A stretch of DNA of 64,000 nucleotides from Arenibacter amylolyticus (GTDB taxonomy: Bacteria; Bacteroidota; Bacteroidia; Flavobacteriales; Flavobacteriaceae). Location: assembly GCF_002150785.1 (NCBI RefSeq), contig NZ_MTAZ01000005.1, forward strand, positions 62,001-126,000, given 5' to 3'. Below the pieces are notes generated by a model. The model searched no databases. It had not been told where the DNA came from and saw only the letters and a program-made list of their open reading frames with translations. Positions 8,381 to 16,601 of the stretch are shown here, in pieces. Within the stretch, counting starts at the first letter, position 1. Each line of letters starts with the position of its first letter. Position numbers and translations under genes: made by a program.

Positions 8381-8929
8381 TTAATCCCACCCTACCATGA
8401 AATATTTTATTTTGGCATTATCGGGTATCTGCACCGCTTCAATATTGGTACTAGAAGCGTATTGTAGGCTGCTGGGAAGTTCTGTTTTAGCGATGGTAAA
8501 GTAGGCGTCCGAATCCTTAAGAAATATCACCACGTTATTTAAGGCGGTAACAATTTTTTGGATTTCGTGCTTATCTTCAATGTCCTTAAAGGTGCTATTT
8601 AAGCCAACCCCTTTATCGGTTACAAATCTAGGGTCATATACGCGGATGATTCCTATCTTGGGGATGCTATCGTTGGTTGGGGTAAGAGTCATAAGATGGG
8701 TCCCGCCCTTTTCAAAAATGTCTATTTTGTTCACCCTAGGCCCAATGTTGGTAAAGGTGGTATCCCGAACGATAGAATCGGAGGCGAAGATTGTTTCCAA
8801 TTGGTCTATAGTGGAAGTTTTCTCTAGTTTTCCAGCCTGATTCTTGGTGATTAAAAAGTCGTTGTTGGTATTGCATTGGATAAAAAACAACGATAAAATT
8901 ACTACTGCATAAATGGGGAGTCTTGTCAT
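8381..8929 (-). CDS. Hypothetical lipoprotein
   Basis: A 182-residue predicted lipoprotein. The signal MTRLPIYAVVILSLFFIQC has its lipidation Cys at residue 19. The mature part is a small alpha/beta domain with a conserved-looking core (KIGIIRVYDPRFVTDKGVG, then STFKDIEDKHEIQKI) that recalls a widespread bacterial lipoprotein domain of unknown function, but I cannot name it with certainty. It is first in an operon with the alpha/beta hydrolase. Confidence 0.8.
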   Translation of the reverse strand: MTRLPIYAVVILSLFFIQCNTNNDFLITKNQAGKLEKTSTIDQLETIFASDSIVRDTTFTNIGPRVNKIDIFEKGGTHLMTLTPTNDSIPKIGIIRVYDPRFVTDKGVGLNSTFKDIEDKHEIQKIVTALNNVVIFLKDSDAYFTIAKTELPSSLQYASSTNIEAVQIPDNAKIKYFMVGWD

Positions 8930-8993
8930 GTTTAATTATAAGGGTTATGTTAATGGTTTTACGTTTTTATGTAACAGGCCGATAGGGATGGGG

Positions 8994-10508
8994 TTATCGC
9001 ATTGCTTTTTTCAATACTCCCAGTACCCCCCTGATGAAGGTAGCGCTAGTAAGCACTTTTATTATGGGGTTTTGTCTGGTGCTGGCCCTTCGGCTTCTGG
9101 TTCTTGTGGGACTTTTAGGCAATGGTGTATCTTCTTTTTCAGCCAGTTTTTCCGCACGATCTATTTTTGCGTTCAATAGTTCATAGGCACTTTCACGGTC
9201 TATGGTCTCATTGTATTTGTTTACTAACTTGGAATTGTCTATCAGTGCCTGAATTTCGCGCTCGGTTAATACATCCATTCTGCTCATGGGAGCTCGCAGC
9301 ATGGTGGCGGCGAGGGGAGTGGGTCTTCCCTTTTCGTCCAAGGCAGAGATGAGCGCCTCCCCTATGCCTAGTGAGGTAAGCACCTCCTTGGTGTCGTAAT
9401 AGGGGGATAAAGGGTAGTTTTCTGCCGTGAGTTTTATGGCTTTTCTATCCTTTGCTGTAAAAGCCCTTAATGCATGCTGTATTTTTAACCCCAATTGAGC
9501 CAGCACTTCATCGGGGACATCGGTTGGATTTTGGGTTACAAAATACAACCCGATCCCTTTGGATCTAATAAGCTTTACAATACTTTCTATTTGGTTTAAT
9601 AATGCTTTGGAGGCCTCCTTAAAGAGTAAGTGTGCTTCATCTATAAAGAGTACCAACTCTGGTTTCCCACTATCTCCTTGCTCGGGGAAAGTATCATAGA
9701 TTTCTGCCAATAGGCTCAGCATAAAGGTAGAAAATAATTTGGGGCGATCCTGAATATCGGTCAATCGGATAATATTGATATAACCACGTCCCTGATCATC
9801 AATTCGCGTAAGATCATTTACATCAAAAGATTTCTCCCCAAAAAAGAGGTCCGCTCCCTGCTGTTCCAATTCTATAACCTTTCTTAGAATTGCGCCTGTA
9901 GAACTGGTAGAGATGCGTCCGTAGCTATCTGCAAACTCTTTTTTGCCTTCATTGGTGGCATACTGCAAAACTTTTTTAAAGTCCTTCAGGTCTAATAGCG
10001 GATAATGGTTGTCATCACAATATTTAAAAATTACGGCTACAATGCCCTCTTGGGTAACAGAAAGATCTAGAATTCTGGACAAGAGTACAGGGCCAAACTC
10101 GGATACTGTGGCCCGTAATTTTACACCACCTTGTTGGGAGAGGGATAAAATTTCCACGGGAAATCCGGAGGCAGTAAAGGGCAGTCCAATTTTGGCATGC
10201 CGTTCATCTATTTTGGCGTGTCCGGGGCTTGGTTGTGCCAAGCCACTAAGATCTCCCTTTAAGTCCATGCACAGCACGGGAATGCCTTTTTCGGATAGGT
10301 TTTCTGCCAATACCTGTAGCGTCTTGGTCTTTCCTGTTCCTGTAGCCCCAGCGATGAGTCCGTGTCTATTAAGGGTTTTTAATGGGATTTTTACAAAGGC
10401 GTTGGTGACCGTTTCCCCTTTATACATGGCGGCTCCCATGGTAATAAAATCACCCTTGGTAGTATATCCCTCTTCTATATGTGCAAAGAACTGTTCCTTG
10501 GAATCCAT
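8994..10508 (-). CDS. HerA-like P-loop ATPase (DUF853 family)
   Basis: A 504-residue ATPase related to the HerA/FtsK translocases and annotated in other genomes as DUF853 or YjgR-like. The N-terminal segment ends at the Walker A motif GATGTGKT (residues 54-61), and the Walker B is LVLFIDEAHLLF. Between them lies the family stretch VLCMDLKGDLSGLAQP. A sensor-like VTQNPTDVPDEVL and an arginine-rich C-terminal tail (SPTRTRSRRAS) follow. Its role is not established; DNA or nucleoprotein translocation is assumed from the fold. I chose the ATG at 10508 (MDSKEQFFAHIEEGY) because the residues before it are not family-like. GGCTAATTTT occurs twice, 21 bp apart, just upstream (10511, 10532). Confidence 0.9.
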   Translation of the reverse strand: MDSKEQFFAHIEEGYTTKGDFITMGAAMYKGETVTNAFVKIPLKTLNRHGLIAGATGTGKTKTLQVLAENLSEKGIPVLCMDLKGDLSGLAQPSPGHAKIDERHAKIGLPFTASGFPVEILSLSQQGGVKLRATVSEFGPVLLSRILDLSVTQEGIVAVIFKYCDDNHYPLLDLKDFKKVLQYATNEGKKEFADSYGRISTSSTGAILRKVIELEQQGADLFFGEKSFDVNDLTRIDDQGRGYINIIRLTDIQDRPKLFSTFMLSLLAEIYDTFPEQGDSGKPELVLFIDEAHLLFKEASKALLNQIESIVKLIRSKGIGLYFVTQNPTDVPDEVLAQLGLKIQHALRAFTAKDRKAIKLTAENYPLSPYYDTKEVLTSLGIGEALISALDEKGRPTPLAATMLRAPMSRMDVLTEREIQALIDNSKLVNKYNETIDRESAYELLNAKIDRAEKLAEKEDTPLPKSPTRTRSRRASTRQNPIIKVLTSATFIRGVLGVLKKAMR

Positions 10509-10592
10509 ATGGCTAATTTTTGATAAAAATAGGCTAATTTTAATCAACAGAAAAGCAGATCATATTTGTGTTTGTTCTCCAACTTCTGAATT

Positions 10593-10682
10593 ACGAAATG
10601 AGCATGACCGAAAACTGGTCGCAAGCACGAATGAAGATAGGTGAATTATAATTGATCTTCAGAAAACAATAAATATCTAGAT
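10593..10682 (+). promoter_or_regulatory. Conserved 90-bp leader, copy A
   Basis: The 90 bp ending exactly at the ridA ATG align without gaps to the 90 bp ending exactly at the start codon of the PKD lipoprotein gene (41185-41274), with 67 of 90 identities by my count. The strongest blocks are GAAATGAGC, CGAAAACTG, TCGCAA and the 3' end AACAATAAATATCTA. Copy A contains GACC/GGTC around a 7-nt loop at about 10606-10620. CATATTTG at 10561-10568 may be its -7 box. A short frame (ATG at 10598, 17 codons) exists inside it. Confidence 0.65.
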
Positions 10683-11138
10683 ATGAAATATTATAGCATT
10701 ATTTTTTTTGTAGGATTACTAGCTTTCACCACGGAGCTAAGGGCGCAGGAACTGGTTAGGCCGATATTTCACGAGAGCCATGTAGAACGCAAGAAAGCGG
10801 CCCCTTTTAGCGATGCCGTACAAGTTGGAAACCTCTTTTTCCTATCAGGACAGATCGGGATCGATAATCGGACAAGAACCGTGGTGAGTGGGGGAATAGA
10901 AACTGAAACAGAAAAAACCATACATAATATCCAAGAAGTATTGCAACAACATGGTATGGATCTTAGCGATGTGGTTAAATGCACGGTAATCCTCCATGAT
11001 ATGGCCAATTTCTCCACGTTTAACCAGGTGTATGCCCGTTATTTTCCTCAAAAACCGGCCCGCACTACCTTCGCAGCCAGCGGACTTGCCATGGATGCGA
11101 AAGTAGAAATCGAGGTGCTGGCCGTTAAAACGGACTAA
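10683..11138 (+). CDS. Exported RidA/YjgF-family protein
   Basis: A RidA-like domain of about 120 residues preceded by a signal peptide (MKYYSIIFFVGLLAFTTELRA, cleavage near AQ). RidA enzymes hydrolyse reactive imine/enamine intermediates. The arginine that binds the substrate carboxylate is present (Arg127 in KPARTTFA), as are the motifs LSGQIGID and DVVKCTVILHDMANFSTFNQVYARYF. Export to the periplasm is unusual compared with the cytosolic archetype but recurs in Bacteroidota. The gene is preceded by leader copy A and is convergent with the S9 peptidase, with only 6 bp between the stops. Confidence 0.93.
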   Translation: MKYYSIIFFVGLLAFTTELRAQELVRPIFHESHVERKKAAPFSDAVQVGNLFFLSGQIGIDNRTRTVVSGGIETETEKTIHNIQEVLQQHGMDLSDVVKCTVILHDMANFSTFNQVYARYFPQKPARTTFAASGLAMDAKVEIEVLAVKTD

Positions 11139-11144
11139 GTCCGC

Positions 11145-13523
11145 CTATTTCTTTTTGTTTAGCAAGCTTTTTTGAAACAGCTTGTAAATACGGGTGTATT
11201 CATCCGTCCAGCTGCTGGGTTCTACAAAACCGTGGCGCTCTACTGGGTACACCGCCATTTCCCAATTGTGTTTCTCCAATTCTATCAGGCGTTGGGAGAG
11301 TCTAACCATATCCTGAAAATGGACATTGTCATCTACCATGCCATGGAGGATCAATAAATCGCCCTGTAATCCATCAGCAAAATAAATAGGCGAACTTCTT
11401 CGGAAGGCCAAACTGTCCGTAGCTGGGGTGTTCAGGATCCGTGCCGTATATCCATGGTTGTAGGCCGCCCAATCCCCAACAGATCTAATTGCAGCGCCAG
11501 CCTTAAAGGTTTCGGGTGCGGTAAACATCCCCATCAAAGTGATAAAGCCACCATAAGAGCCACCGTATATCCCAATTTTATTGGAGTCTACTCCCAATTC
11601 ATCTACTAAAAACTTTGCGCCGTCCACATGGTCCGATAGGTCTTTGCCCCCCATATGACGGTAAATTCCCGTACGCCAATCCCTCCCGTAACCTGCGCTG
11701 CCCCTATAATCTATATCCAATACCGTATACCCATTGTCTACCAGAAGATTATGGAACATATACTCCCTATAATAGCTGCTCCACCATTTATGGGCGTTTT
11801 GTAGATAGCCAGCTCCGTGGACAAAAATTACTGCAGCCTTGTTGTTCACCTCTGCTTTTGGCTTGTAGAGACGGGCGTGTACAGACGCGCCATCTTCGGC
11901 CGTAAAAGTAATTACTTCCGGGTCGCGCCAAGGGTACTCCTTAAATTCGGGCGTAAGGGAATTGGTAATCTGCTTTGCAGTGGTTTTCGATTTTCCGAAA
12001 ATTGGGTTGTCTTGTAGGTATAGTTCTGTGGGTTTATTAGCATACGAATGTAGAATGGCCATGGTACGCTCATCCGGGGACAAGGTAACCTCGTTCTTAC
12101 CAGTCATATGGGTTAACTGTTTCAGCGCGCCGCCTTTAAGTGGCATGCTGTAAAACTGCCTGTCCCCGGGGTGGATTTTGTTGGCAGTAAAATACCAGCG
12201 CTTTCCGTCCTTGGAGAGTTGTGGGTCGTAAATCTCAAATTTTCCGGAGGTGAGTGCCTTGGTCTTTTTGGTAGTTACATCCATTACATATAGATGGGAA
12301 TAGCCGGTCTTTTCGGACTGGAACCAAATGCTTTTATCATCGGGCATCCATCCCAATGAGCCTCCGCGATATCCGCCTATACCGGGACCTGCAACCCACG
12401 CTTCATCGTGTTGACGGTCTAATTGGGTTATACTGCCATTTTCTGCATCCAATAAGGCAATCCACCTATCCTTATAATCGTTGGTGTTAATATCCAAGAC
12501 CGCATGCGTGCCCTCCTTGTTCCAAAAGGGGCCAGAAATATATCCAATTCTATTCTTGTTCTCATAGGGCTTGTCCGGATAATCCTTGGTGTATTCCGGA
12601 ACATAATCTAACCCTTCCAAATTGTCCATTGCTACGGGATAAACCTTTCTGTTGGCCAAATCGTAAACAAATAGCTCATACTGGGTAGGGGTATCCCCCA
12701 CCTTGGAGCGTGTATTTTGATTTTCGGTATACCCGGATTCCGTAACGTAGTGCGGCATCAAAGTGCCTTTACGGTCCGAAGGGGATTTTGCCGTTAAATA
12801 GGTGATAAACCTGCCGTCTGGACTAATACGTAGATTGGAAATAGATTTTCCCTTAGGGTCTATTACTAGGGGAGCTTTGGCTTCCAATCGCTTATTTAGC
12901 AACTCGGCCTTGTCCTTTTTCTCCTTACGGGTGCGTAGCACGTCAAATAGTGCCAATTGATCTTGGTAGAGCCATTCGTCCTTAGCATTTCGCTCTTTAT
13001 CTGCCTTTATAGACTTAAAATTGGTTAGCTGTGTAGTGGTTCCTGTGCTAATATCCCAACTATAGAGATTCTTGTCTTTTACATAAGCTACCTTAGTGCC
13101 GTTCTCCGTAAAATGGGGACTACCCTCATAGGCTTGCGTATGGGTAATTTGGGTGATAGCCTTACTCTTTACATCGAGTAGAAAAATATCTCCCCTTTTG
13201 GTGTAAAGCTTTTTAGACTTATCACTGTTGTAGGTGCCAAAAGCACTTGGTAAGTGGTATTCTGTTTCAAAATCTGCTTTTTGAGTTTTTCCCGATTTTA
13301 AATGATAAACGTACAAGGAATCGCTGGGAGCCTGCTCCCTGTTCCATTTAAAATATAGTGTTTGGCCATCTAGAGACCATTGCGGACTAGATGGAAGGTG
13401 ACCTACAAAGGTGTCGCCCTGCATAATCTCCTTAATGGAAAGAGGTGATACATTCTCTAGCTGGGCAAAACTAGCGGAGAAGGATAATAAGAGCATACCA
13501 CTCAATAACCAAATATTCTTCAT
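11145..13523 (-). CDS. Exported S9-family prolyl oligopeptidase/dipeptidyl peptidase
   Basis: A 792-residue secreted serine peptidase of the DPP IV type, removing dipeptides or cleaving short peptides in the periplasm. A signal peptide (MKNIWLLSGMLLLSFSASFAQ) is followed by an N-terminal beta-propeller with WD40-like repeats (SPDGRFITYLTAK, SKDGKRWYFTANK, SPDERTMAILHSY). The C-terminal hydrolase domain has Ser656 in GGSYGG, the Asp in MVDDNVHFQD (731/732) and His764 in ERHGF. All catalytic residues appear intact. A perfect palindrome lies about 90-105 bp upstream (13611-13628). Confidence 0.95.
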   Translation of the reverse strand: MKNIWLLSGMLLLSFSASFAQLENVSPLSIKEIMQGDTFVGHLPSSPQWSLDGQTLYFKWNREQAPSDSLYVYHLKSGKTQKADFETEYHLPSAFGTYNSDKSKKLYTKRGDIFLLDVKSKAITQITHTQAYEGSPHFTENGTKVAYVKDKNLYSWDISTGTTTQLTNFKSIKADKERNAKDEWLYQDQLALFDVLRTRKEKKDKAELLNKRLEAKAPLVIDPKGKSISNLRISPDGRFITYLTAKSPSDRKGTLMPHYVTESGYTENQNTRSKVGDTPTQYELFVYDLANRKVYPVAMDNLEGLDYVPEYTKDYPDKPYENKNRIGYISGPFWNKEGTHAVLDINTNDYKDRWIALLDAENGSITQLDRQHDEAWVAGPGIGGYRGGSLGWMPDDKSIWFQSEKTGYSHLYVMDVTTKKTKALTSGKFEIYDPQLSKDGKRWYFTANKIHPGDRQFYSMPLKGGALKQLTHMTGKNEVTLSPDERTMAILHSYANKPTELYLQDNPIFGKSKTTAKQITNSLTPEFKEYPWRDPEVITFTAEDGASVHARLYKPKAEVNNKAAVIFVHGAGYLQNAHKWWSSYYREYMFHNLLVDNGYTVLDIDYRGSAGYGRDWRTGIYRHMGGKDLSDHVDGAKFLVDELGVDSNKIGIYGGSYGGFITLMGMFTAPETFKAGAAIRSVGDWAAYNHGYTARILNTPATDSLAFRRSSPIYFADGLQGDLLILHGMVDDNVHFQDMVRLSQRLIELEKHNWEMAVYPVERHGFVEPSSWTDEYTRIYKLFQKSLLNKKK

Positions 13524-13610
13524 ACATATAGTGTTTGTCGCGACTTATAAAAGCGCAAATTAATGTTCCAAAAATCTATGGAAAATCTTAAAGAGGTAAA
13601 TATCCTAATT

Positions 13611-13628
13611 CTTGTGTAATAACACAAG
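13611..13628. promoter_or_regulatory. Palindromic operator-like site
   Basis: CTTGTGT-AATA-ACACAAG, a perfect 7-bp inverted repeat with no following T run. It lies between the marR stop and the S9 peptidase start, so it fits a regulator site for the peptidase promoter better than a terminator. Confidence 0.45.
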
Positions 13629-13696
13629 GTGTTGGGAGAATATTGGAAAGGGGGTAGAGTTGGGTTAGGGAGTGCGGTTTTATGGAGATATGGGAT

Positions 13697-14311
13697 TTAT
13701 AGCGGTGTGATTTCCTCAAATTCAGGACAATCTAACCTAATGTCCGTGTTTAATAGTTGGGTATTTAAGAGGTTGCAATAATCCTTTCCGTGCTTGTTAT
13801 CGTGATATTTACAGGAATAACAACTGCGTTGAACCCTAAGGATACCACTTTGGTTTAATTGATGGATTAAATTGCAGAGGGTTGTAAAAAGCTGCTCCAT
13901 TTTGGCGTCATCCATTCCTTTAAGTCCGCCTTTTAAGGGATTGGCAAAGTTTTCGGTTTCAGTAACCATTTTCTTCCCATTTTCAGATAAACGGATGCTG
14001 TAGCTGCGACTATCCGCTGTTGAATGTTCTTTGGTGACCAATCCCTTTTGATACAGTGCTTTTATAGCATCGCTGATGGTGGGTTTGGTAAGGTTAAATT
14101 CTTTGGCCAGATAACTAACATTGGTAATTTCCGATTTGTGATAGGCGATAAAAATTAGGAGCTGTATTTGAATGGGGCTTAGGCCTAGAAGTTTGGCTTT
14201 TTCCCAAAGGAGTACTTTAAATGCTTCGGATATACGGGATAATCCTGCCACTATTTTGCTGGAAATATCGGAATTCTGATGATCTATATTAAAAACGCTC
14301 TTATTGTCCAT
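13697..14311 (-). CDS. MarR-family regulator with C-terminal cysteine cluster
   Basis: A 204-residue winged-helix regulator. The HTH region is about residues 55-105 (ISDAIKALYQKGLVTKEHS), with the wing SYSIRLSENGKK. Beyond the usual MarR length it carries a tail with four cysteines, Cys164-x2-Cys167-x11-Cys179-x15-Cys195, which could bind a metal or an iron-sulfur cluster, or respond to thiol oxidation. The neighbouring thioredoxin-like gene on the same strand supports a redox role, as inference. Its promoter region holds ACTAAGGATACTTTTAGT (14393-14410), which shares TACTAAGGA with the site upstream of the thioredoxin gene. Confidence 0.9.
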   Translation of the reverse strand: MDNKSVFNIDHQNSDISSKIVAGLSRISEAFKVLLWEKAKLLGLSPIQIQLLIFIAYHKSEITNVSYLAKEFNLTKPTISDAIKALYQKGLVTKEHSTADSRSYSIRLSENGKKMVTETENFANPLKGGLKGMDDAKMEQLFTTLCNLIHQLNQSGILRVQRSCYSCKYHDNKHGKDYCNLLNTQLLNTDIRLDCPEFEEITPL

Positions 14312-14392
14312 AAAAAAACTGGATTTTGCCTGAAAGGTAAAATAAATAACCCGATGGTGCTAGGTTATGACTACCATGGGATAAAGGATTTT

Positions 14393-14410
14393 ACTAAGGA
14401 TACTTTTAGT
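14393..14410. promoter_or_regulatory. Imperfect inverted repeat upstream of marR
   Basis: ACTAAGGATACTTTTAGT has 5-bp exact arms. A second candidate, GTAAC-TATAG-GTTAC, is at 14444-14458. Either could be a site for the MarR protein. Confidence 0.3.
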
Positions 14411-14520
14411 CCAACATAGTTATAGGGGCGGGGAATGAGGTTGGTAACTATAGGTTACAATCCATAAGGTTTTATGCAAGTTGCCTTTAATAGTGTTTTC
14501 ATTTATCCATATAGTGGTGC

Positions 14521-14566
14521 CAAAACCTTAAAAGTTAGGACGCCAATACTACGGGCCCTAACTTTA
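14521..14566 (-). terminator. Probable terminator after the thioredoxin-like gene
   Basis: AAAGTTAGG (14531-14539) and CCTAACTTT (14557-14565) form a 9-bp stem. On the minus strand it is followed by TTTTAAGGTTTT, 20 bp after the stop. Confidence 0.5.
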
Positions 14567-14585
14567 TGGGATTAAAAAGCTAAGC

Positions 14586-14819
14586 CTAGCCCTTAACGTC
14601 TGCCATGGAGGCTCCGTAGTTAATATGAAGTACATTTCCATTGGGGGTTACTAAGGCTGGGACCGATTTAACCCCTGCTTTTTCTGCCTCCGCAATACGG
14701 GATTTGCTTTCTCCAAAATGTACTACTTCCACATTGTCCGACCCTACCAGTGCTATAATGTCGTGTTCTGCACTAACACATACCGGGCATCCTGCGTGAT
14801 AAAAAACTGATTTTTTCAT
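14586..14819 (-). CDS. Small thioredoxin/glutaredoxin-like protein (CPVC)
   Basis: A 77-residue thioredoxin-fold protein. The redox motif Cys11-Pro-Val-Cys14 follows the first strand (SVFYHAG), and the cis-Pro loop is present (KSVPALVT). The acidic helix SRIAEAEKAGV and the strand HFGE complete a minimal fold. No signal peptide, so cytosolic. It may be the partner of the cysteine-rich MarR encoded 274 bp downstream on the same strand, though the two are separated by a probable terminator. Its promoter has a near-perfect 19-bp inverted repeat. Confidence 0.88.
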   Translation of the reverse strand: MKKSVFYHAGCPVCVSAEHDIIALVGSDNVEVVHFGESKSRIAEAEKAGVKSVPALVTPNGNVLHINYGASMADVKG

Positions 14820-14840
14820 GGTACTTTAATTAAGGTTGAT

Positions 14841-14879
14841 GCAATATTGCCCAATAAATATAGTAAGGAATCCTAACTA
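14841..14879. promoter_or_regulatory. Operator-like palindromes upstream of the thioredoxin-like gene
   Basis: GCAATATTGC (14841-14850) is a perfect palindrome. TAGTAAGGA-A-TCCTAACTA (14861-14879) is a 19-bp inverted repeat with one mismatch. They lie 22-60 bp upstream of the start. Confidence 0.45.
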
Positions 14880-14991
14880 AATATGTTAAAGTTTGGATTT
14901 TTTTCGAACGTAGGAGAATTTAATGAAATTGGAAGTGGGTAGGGAAATCATATAATTTACTAAAAATGTAGGGCTGCGATAGTCTATTGTC

Positions 14992-14999
14992 TATCTTTG
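14992..14999 (+). promoter_or_regulatory. Putative -7 box for queE
   Basis: TATCTTTG fits TAnnTTTG and lies only 4 bp before the queE ATG, so the mRNA could be leaderless or nearly so. No -33 TTG is seen at the usual spacing. Confidence 0.45.
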
Positions 15000-15003
15000 C
15001 CGT

Positions 15004-15636
15004 ATGGTACAAGAAGAAGTTTTAACATTGGTAGATCAGGGGCTTATGCTCCCGTTGATGGAGGAGTTTTACACAATACAGGGGGAGGGGTTCCATAAGG
15101 GGACCGCGGCCTATTTTATTCGTGTTGGAGGTTGTGATGTAGGTTGCCATTGGTGCGATGTAAAGGAGAGTTGGAATGCGGAAACACATCCGCCCACTAA
15201 AATTTCGCAAATTGTGGATAATGCGGCCAAATATTCGGACACCATAGTTATAACAGGAGGAGAGCCCTTAACCTGGGATATGGGGCCTATTACTCAGGCT
15301 TTGAAGGCTAAAAACTTAAAAACGCATATAGAAACATCCGGGGCGTATCCTTTAACGGGTACCTGGGATTGGATTTGTCTCTCTCCTAAAAAGAACAAAT
15401 TACCAGAAGGGGTTATTTACGACAAGGCACACGAGTTAAAAGTAATTGTTTACAATAAGCACGATTTAATTTTTGCCGAACAAGAGGCGGCAAAAACCAA
15501 CAAGGACTGTATTCTATACCTGCAGCCAGAGTGGAGTGTGCGGGATAAGGTAATTCCTATGATTGTGGACTATGTGATGAAAAACCCAAAATGGAAAGTT
15601 TCCCTACAAACTCATAAATACTTGAATATTCCTTAG
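15004..15636 (+). CDS. queE: 7-carboxy-7-deazaguanine synthase QueE
   Basis: Radical SAM enzyme of queuosine/7-deazapurine biosynthesis, contracting 6-carboxytetrahydropterin to 7-carboxy-7-deazaguanine. The 210-residue length is typical. The motif LMEEFYTIQGEGFHKGTAAY precedes the cluster-binding Cys44-x3-Cys48-x2-Cys51 (CDVGCHWC). GGEPL, for SAM binding, follows near residue 80. The ATG lies unusually close to a -7 box, but the N-terminus LVDQGLMLPLMEEFYT matches the flavobacterial family, so the start is kept. A hairpin terminator follows. Confidence 0.95.
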   Translation: MVQEEVLTLVDQGLMLPLMEEFYTIQGEGFHKGTAAYFIRVGGCDVGCHWCDVKESWNAETHPPTKISQIVDNAAKYSDTIVITGGEPLTWDMGPITQALKAKNLKTHIETSGAYPLTGTWDWICLSPKKNKLPEGVIYDKAHELKVIVYNKHDLIFAEQEAAKTNKDCILYLQPEWSVRDKVIPMIVDYVMKNPKWKVSLQTHKYLNIP

Positions 15637-15667
15637 GAGCGTTAGGGAATTTCAAAATAGTGGATTA

Positions 15668-15701
15668 ACAGGTGGAATTAGATAATTTCACCTGTTTTTT
15701 T
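15668..15701 (+). terminator. Intrinsic terminator after queE
   Basis: ACAGGTGGAATT (15668-15679) pairs with AATTTCACCTGT (15684-15695) with one G-U pair, then a run of T. Confidence 0.9.
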
Positions 15702-15712
15702 GTTAAGCGTAC

Positions 15713-15768
15713 CAAGTACAAAGTAGGTAGTTGAGTCTCACTACTCAGTACTTTGTACTCAATACTAT
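15713..15768. repeat. Heptad-period palindromic repeat
   Basis: AGTACAAAGTA (15715-15725) and TACTTTGTACT (15749-15759) are perfect inverted arms, with an inner GTAGT/ACTAC pair. The sequence runs in 7-bp steps (CCAAGTA, CAAAGTA, then on the right AGTACTT, TGTACTC, AATACTA). It lies between the convergent queE and metalloprotease genes and contains no gene. Confidence 0.7.
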
Positions 15769-15773
15769 CTCAC

Positions 15774-16553
15774 CTATTTCCCTCCATTGGCCCTGAGATC
15801 CAAAATGCATTCCACGCCAAATCCGGGGGTTCTACCGCCTTTGGAAGCTAGCATTTTGGCAATACCACCCCCAAATTGCAACTCGGCTCGCATAAGGCAG
15901 TTGTCTTCAATGCAATGATGTTCCGCTTCTGGGTCATGATGTTCATTTACCATGGGGGTCCCTAAATTTACCAATCCAAATAAATGGCCCGCCTCATGGG
16001 ACAGGGTAGCCGCCTCTACTTGGGCCGATGAGATTAACATGCTTCTAGACGCCAGCTTTCTAATGGTGGCCTCGTATATTACCATGGAAGTGTTTTTATA
16101 GACTGCTCCTAAGGTTACCAGGTCGTCCTCGGCCTTGTCATTATCGGAGGGTGCATCAGAAAAATAGATGTAAAGCCCTAGGGTATCCCCATTGTTGTAC
16201 ACCGATCTGTGTTCTTGTTCCAATTCAAAAATTTCCTGTACACTTAGACTGTCCTTTCCCGGTGAGGGCAATTCTTGATAGGTGATAGCTATGTTGTCCT
16301 TGTGAATACGTTCAGATAGCATGGAAGTGAATTCGGAAATGGCACTATCGGTAGGCTTAAATCCTGTAACGTAGCCAATCTCAATCTTTAAGTTTTTAAA
16401 TTTGGAGTCGGAAAGAAATTCGTTGGCAGAATCGCCAGGACCCTTTAAATTGGCGGTCCTGTCCAGGGTCTTTTCAGTAGGTGTTTCACTTTCTTTGGTG
16501 CAGCTTAGGAGGCTCAAAAAAAGGATAGCCAACAATACGGAAAACTTTTTCAT
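15774..16553 (-). CDS. Putative zinc metalloprotease lipoprotein
   Basis: A 259-residue lipoprotein (signal MKKFSVLLAILFLSLLSC, Cys18). The zinc-binding helix HEAGHLFGLVN is at residues 186-196 and fits the extended metzincin form HExxHxxGxxN, with Asn in place of the usual third His. A Met lies further on in NCLMRAELQ and may be the Met-turn. A His-rich stretch (EHHDPEAEHHC) follows the zinc helix and could provide another ligand. Related proteins are annotated as membrane metalloproteases in Flavobacteriia. It probably faces the periplasm or cell surface. Confidence 0.85.
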   Translation of the reverse strand: MKKFSVLLAILFLSLLSCTKESETPTEKTLDRTANLKGPGDSANEFLSDSKFKNLKIEIGYVTGFKPTDSAISEFTSMLSERIHKDNIAITYQELPSPGKDSLSVQEIFELEQEHRSVYNNGDTLGLYIYFSDAPSDNDKAEDDLVTLGAVYKNTSMVIYEATIRKLASRSMLISSAQVEAATLSHEAGHLFGLVNLGTPMVNEHHDPEAEHHCIEDNCLMRAELQFGGGIAKMLASKGGRTPGFGVECILDLRANGGK

Positions 16554-16601
16554 AAGTAGATTAATTTAATAAGGGGTGTCTTGTATTACAATACTGGAGG
16601 T

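Noticed and set aside
10009-10644. Long plus-strand frame (211 codons) opposite the HerA-like ATPase
   Set aside because: It is antisense to a well-conserved gene, has no family-like motifs and overlaps leader copy A.
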